A DNA stretch of 31,978 nt from W2P13-069 sp963590525 (lineage in GTDB: Bacteria > Actinomycetota > Coriobacteriia > Coriobacteriales > QAMH01), in assembly GCA_963590525.1 (NCBI GenBank), contig CAVAPV010000022.1, forward strand, positions 1 to 31,978. The letters run 5' to 3'. The translations under genes and the position numbers were made by a program. Shown here piece by piece: positions 30,507 through 31,978 of the stretch; the stretch's first letter is position 1, and each line of letters opens with the position of its first letter. The notes under the pieces were generated by a model. The model saw nothing but the letters and a program-made list of their open reading frames with translations, had not been told where the DNA came from and searched no databases.

Positions 30507-31073
30507 CTAACTCGCAGGCTCGATGGCAATAGTCACCTTCATACCAGGCGGAATCTCTATACTCTGCGTTTTTCGCGTTTGCTTGCAACCTGGCACCGCA
30601 GCGCTTTGCTGCGTGCCCTGTTTGCACAACGCAGCATAGCTCCTCATGTACTCGAGCACATCCCTGCGCTCGTTGGGTCTGCTCACCAAGTGCTCAAGCT
30701 CTACCGCTAGATCCATTGCAGACTTGGCGCAGATGATGTCATACACATGGCAATACGTTGCCAAAAACGCCAAGAGGGCATCACCTGGCTGCCTGCCCGA
30801 GCACACGACGATAATGCGCATGGACTTTCCGGGGCAATTACCGTGATCGACATACTCCCTTATGCCGCAGGCAAGCATCTCTGCAGACATGAAATGCGCC
30901 TCATCGAGTACCACCAAATCTGCCCGAGCTACCTTTAAATTTGCAAGGTATTGCTCGAGCGGGTCGGTTTTACCTGGGTCAAAGACATAATGAGCATACA
31001 AGCCAAAAACCGCTTTGTACCACTCGACGCGCTCTTGTGTTGTTAATACCGTAACCCCTTCATTCTCCAACAT
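30507..31073 (-). CDS. hypothetical protein with receiver-like fold
   Basis: No named family recognised. The 188-residue product has alternating hydrophobic strands and helices: GVTVLTT (6-12), ADLVVLDEAHF (51-61) and RIIVVCSGRQPGDALLAFLA (86-105) followed by YDII. This pattern resembles pseudo-receiver domains such as the N-terminal part of TadZ/CpaE proteins, but no P-loop follows, so it is not an ATPase. The DLVVLDEAH segment looks superficially like a Walker B. The last 40 residues are polar and probably disordered. AAAGGGG lies six bases before the ATG. It heads the accessory operon and is followed by the XRE gene after three bases. The fold call is inference. Confidence 0.6.
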   Translation of the reverse strand: MLENEGVTVLTTQERVEWYKAVFGLYAHYVFDPGKTDPLEQYLANLKVARADLVVLDEAHFMSAEMLACGIREYVDHGNCPGKSMRIIVVCSGRQPGDALLAFLATYCHVYDIICAKSAMDLAVELEHLVSRPNERRDVLEYMRSYAALCKQGTQQSAAVPGCKQTRKTQSIEIPPGMKVTIAIEPAS

Positions 31074-31278
31074 ATCAATCCCCTTTCTCAGAGCCTCCCG
31101 AGCCCTGTGCGAGGGGAGTCTGATTTTGGGACCCCTGCCTCTATGCCAGATTTATCATATGGCAAATAGAATGTTACATACGTGTAAACACAAGCGGTTA
31201 GCGGGCAAAACTTATCTATATAGTAAAAACAACAGCAGATATCAAAGCATCTATTAAAACAATGAGAGGTGCGCCCCA
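31074..31278. promoter_or_regulatory. divergent intergenic region
   Basis: AT-rich 205-nt spacer between the minus-strand operon and the plus-strand gene. It must hold both promoters. Two inverted repeats stand out: TTACA-N4-TGTAA (31174-31187) and TGCCA-N11-TGGCA (31144-31164). Candidate -10 boxes include TATGAT on the minus strand and TATAGT on the plus strand, but no good -35 pairs. No gene lies here. Confidence 0.45.
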
Positions 31279-31722
31279 GTGACAAAGGCCGCAAAGCTTT
31301 CCAAGCTTCCAAAGAAGCTTCGCATCGACAAAGAGCTCTTAGACTTTGTGGATATAGTTGCAGCAAAAGGCTCGCTGAGCATAAGCGAATGCATCGAAAC
31401 AATGCTGCTTCTCGTCAAATGCGTATACGATCACGACAAAGACGAAGAGATCGCCTTCATCTTGCGCGAGCTCAAATGCAAGCGAATCATGGGATTAAAG
31501 AGCCTCAAGACCAACCCTCCATCAACGCTTTGCCACGTCACCTTGCATCCCGATGCCTTGGAATTTGCGCGCTGCCTGCATGAGGCTTATCCGCCCATCA
31601 TCGACAACTCAACAGAGGCCATTGCCTTATGCATCCGATACTGCGAGCAGTTCTATCGCAACGGGTCCGGCCTAGACTATCTCTGCGGACGCCTTGCAAG
31701 CGTAAGAGAACTCAGAAGATAA
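31279..31722 (+). CDS. hypothetical protein with two ribbon-helix-helix-like repeats
   Basis: The only plus-strand gene. The 147-residue product starts at a GTG preceded by GAGAGGTG. Two similar segments are visible: residues 13-48 (strand KLRID, helix KELLDFVDIVAA, then SISECIETMLLLV) and residues 86-121 (strand HVTLHP, helix DALEFARCLHEAY, then NSTEAIALCIRYC). Each has the strand-helix-helix order of ribbon-helix-helix DNA-binding proteins, so this may be a tandem RHH regulator. It is divergent from the accessory operon and separated from it by repeats that could be its operators. No database family is assigned by eye. Confidence 0.6.
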   Translation: MTKAAKLSKLPKKLRIDKELLDFVDIVAAKGSLSISECIETMLLLVKCVYDHDKDEEIAFILRELKCKRIMGLKSLKTNPPSTLCHVTLHPDALEFARCLHEAYPPIIDNSTEAIALCIRYCEQFYRNGSGLDYLCGRLASVRELRR

Positions 31723-31748
31723 AAAAGGGGCGCCCCTAAGGGCGCCCC
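31721..31748 (-). terminator. intrinsic terminator of rplL
   Basis: A perfect nine-pair stem (31727-31735 with 31740-31748) with a four-base loop is followed on the minus strand by six T. It lies 24 nt past the rplL stop codon and touches the stop codon of the convergent plus-strand gene. Confidence 0.93.
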
Positions 31749-31772
31749 GCAAACGCATCAAACTGAAGTTGA

Positions 31773-31978
31773 TTACTTCAGAGAGACAGCAGCACCAGCC
31801 TCTTCGAGCTTGGCCTTGGCAGCCTCTGCGTCGTCCTTCTTCTGAGCCTCGAGCAGGGTAGCAGGAGCGCCCTCGACAGCAGCCTTAGCCTCCTTGAGGC
31901 CCAGACCGGTGATCTCACGGACAACCTTGATGACGGCGATCTTGTTGTCGCCAAAGCCCTCGAGGACGACGTCGAAGT
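31773..31978 (-). CDS. rplL: 50S ribosomal protein L7/L12, C-terminal part (cut by window edge)
   Basis: Only the last 67 or so codons are in the window. They encode the L12 C-terminal domain, which recruits translation GTPases: FDVVLEGFGDNKIAVIKVVR, ITGLGLKEAKAAVEGAP, and the end KAKLEEAGAAVSLK. The 5' part continues off the right edge, presumably after rplJ. It is nearly 30 kb from rplK-rplA, although these four genes are usually contiguous. Confidence 0.96.
   Translation of the reverse strand, partial: FDVVLEGFGDNKIAVIKVVREITGLGLKEAKAAVEGAPATLLEAQKKDDAEAAKAKLEEAGAAVSLK

Noticed and set aside
1..31978. CRISPR arrays, insertion sequences or prophage
   Set aside because: No regular direct-repeat/spacer array, transposase or integrase was seen. 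The only clear tandem repeat is the coding 24-bp repeat at 15102-15195.

Overview
The window reads as chromosome from a moderately GC-rich actinobacterium of the Coriobacteriia type (Atopobium/Olsenella/Collinsella relatives); the genus is not certain. Pointers are a two-gene (split) transketolase, a CwlM-like protein with two peptidoglycan-binding repeats, a twin-arginine-exported NlpC/P60 hydrolase, a BTAD/SARP-type regulator, and gene order resembling both Bacillus (lysS-clpC-ispD-ispF-cysS-rlmB-yacP-rpmG-secE-nusG-rplK-rplA) and the E. coli tufB locus (tRNA genes in front of tuf). Almost everything is on the minus strand, so genes are read from high to low coordinates. The only plus-strand gene is at 31279-31722.

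Layout in transcription order. The right edge holds the 3' end of rplL with its terminator, convergent with the plus-strand gene, which encodes a small protein with two ribbon-helix-helix-like repeats. From 31073 down to 24136 lies a co-oriented accessory block: a receiver-like protein with no assigned family, an XRE-type HTH protein, a radical-SAM DNA repair protein (TIGR03916 type) with its partner (TIGR03915 type), a mostly disordered protein with a C-terminal membrane segment, and a 902-residue ATPase/BTAD regulator. Two LexA-like boxes sit in front of the radical-SAM gene. This block is the most novel part of the window.

From 24012 to 14759 are secA, prfB, the two transketolase halves, a polyprenyl diphosphate synthase, a CwlM-like protein and an NlpC/P60 hydrolase. 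The last carries a twin-arginine signal and is followed by tRNA-Pro and tatA. Then come greA-lysS, clpC, ispD-ispF (MEP isoprenoid pathway, which would feed the polyprenyl synthase), cysS-rlmB-rae1(yacP), a tRNA-Thr, and a promoter-led tRNA-Tyr/tRNA-Thr/tRNA-Met/tuf unit. The last genes are rpmG, tRNA-Trp, secE, nusG, rplK and rplA, closed by an intrinsic terminator at 152-185.

Most of the window is translation, secretion and envelope housekeeping. Noteworthy points are an RF2 with an SPT in place of the SPF recognition tripeptide, a structured leader between nusG and rplK, several strong intergenic hairpins without a U-tract, separation of rplL from rplKA by nearly 30 kb, and the SOS-linked accessory block.
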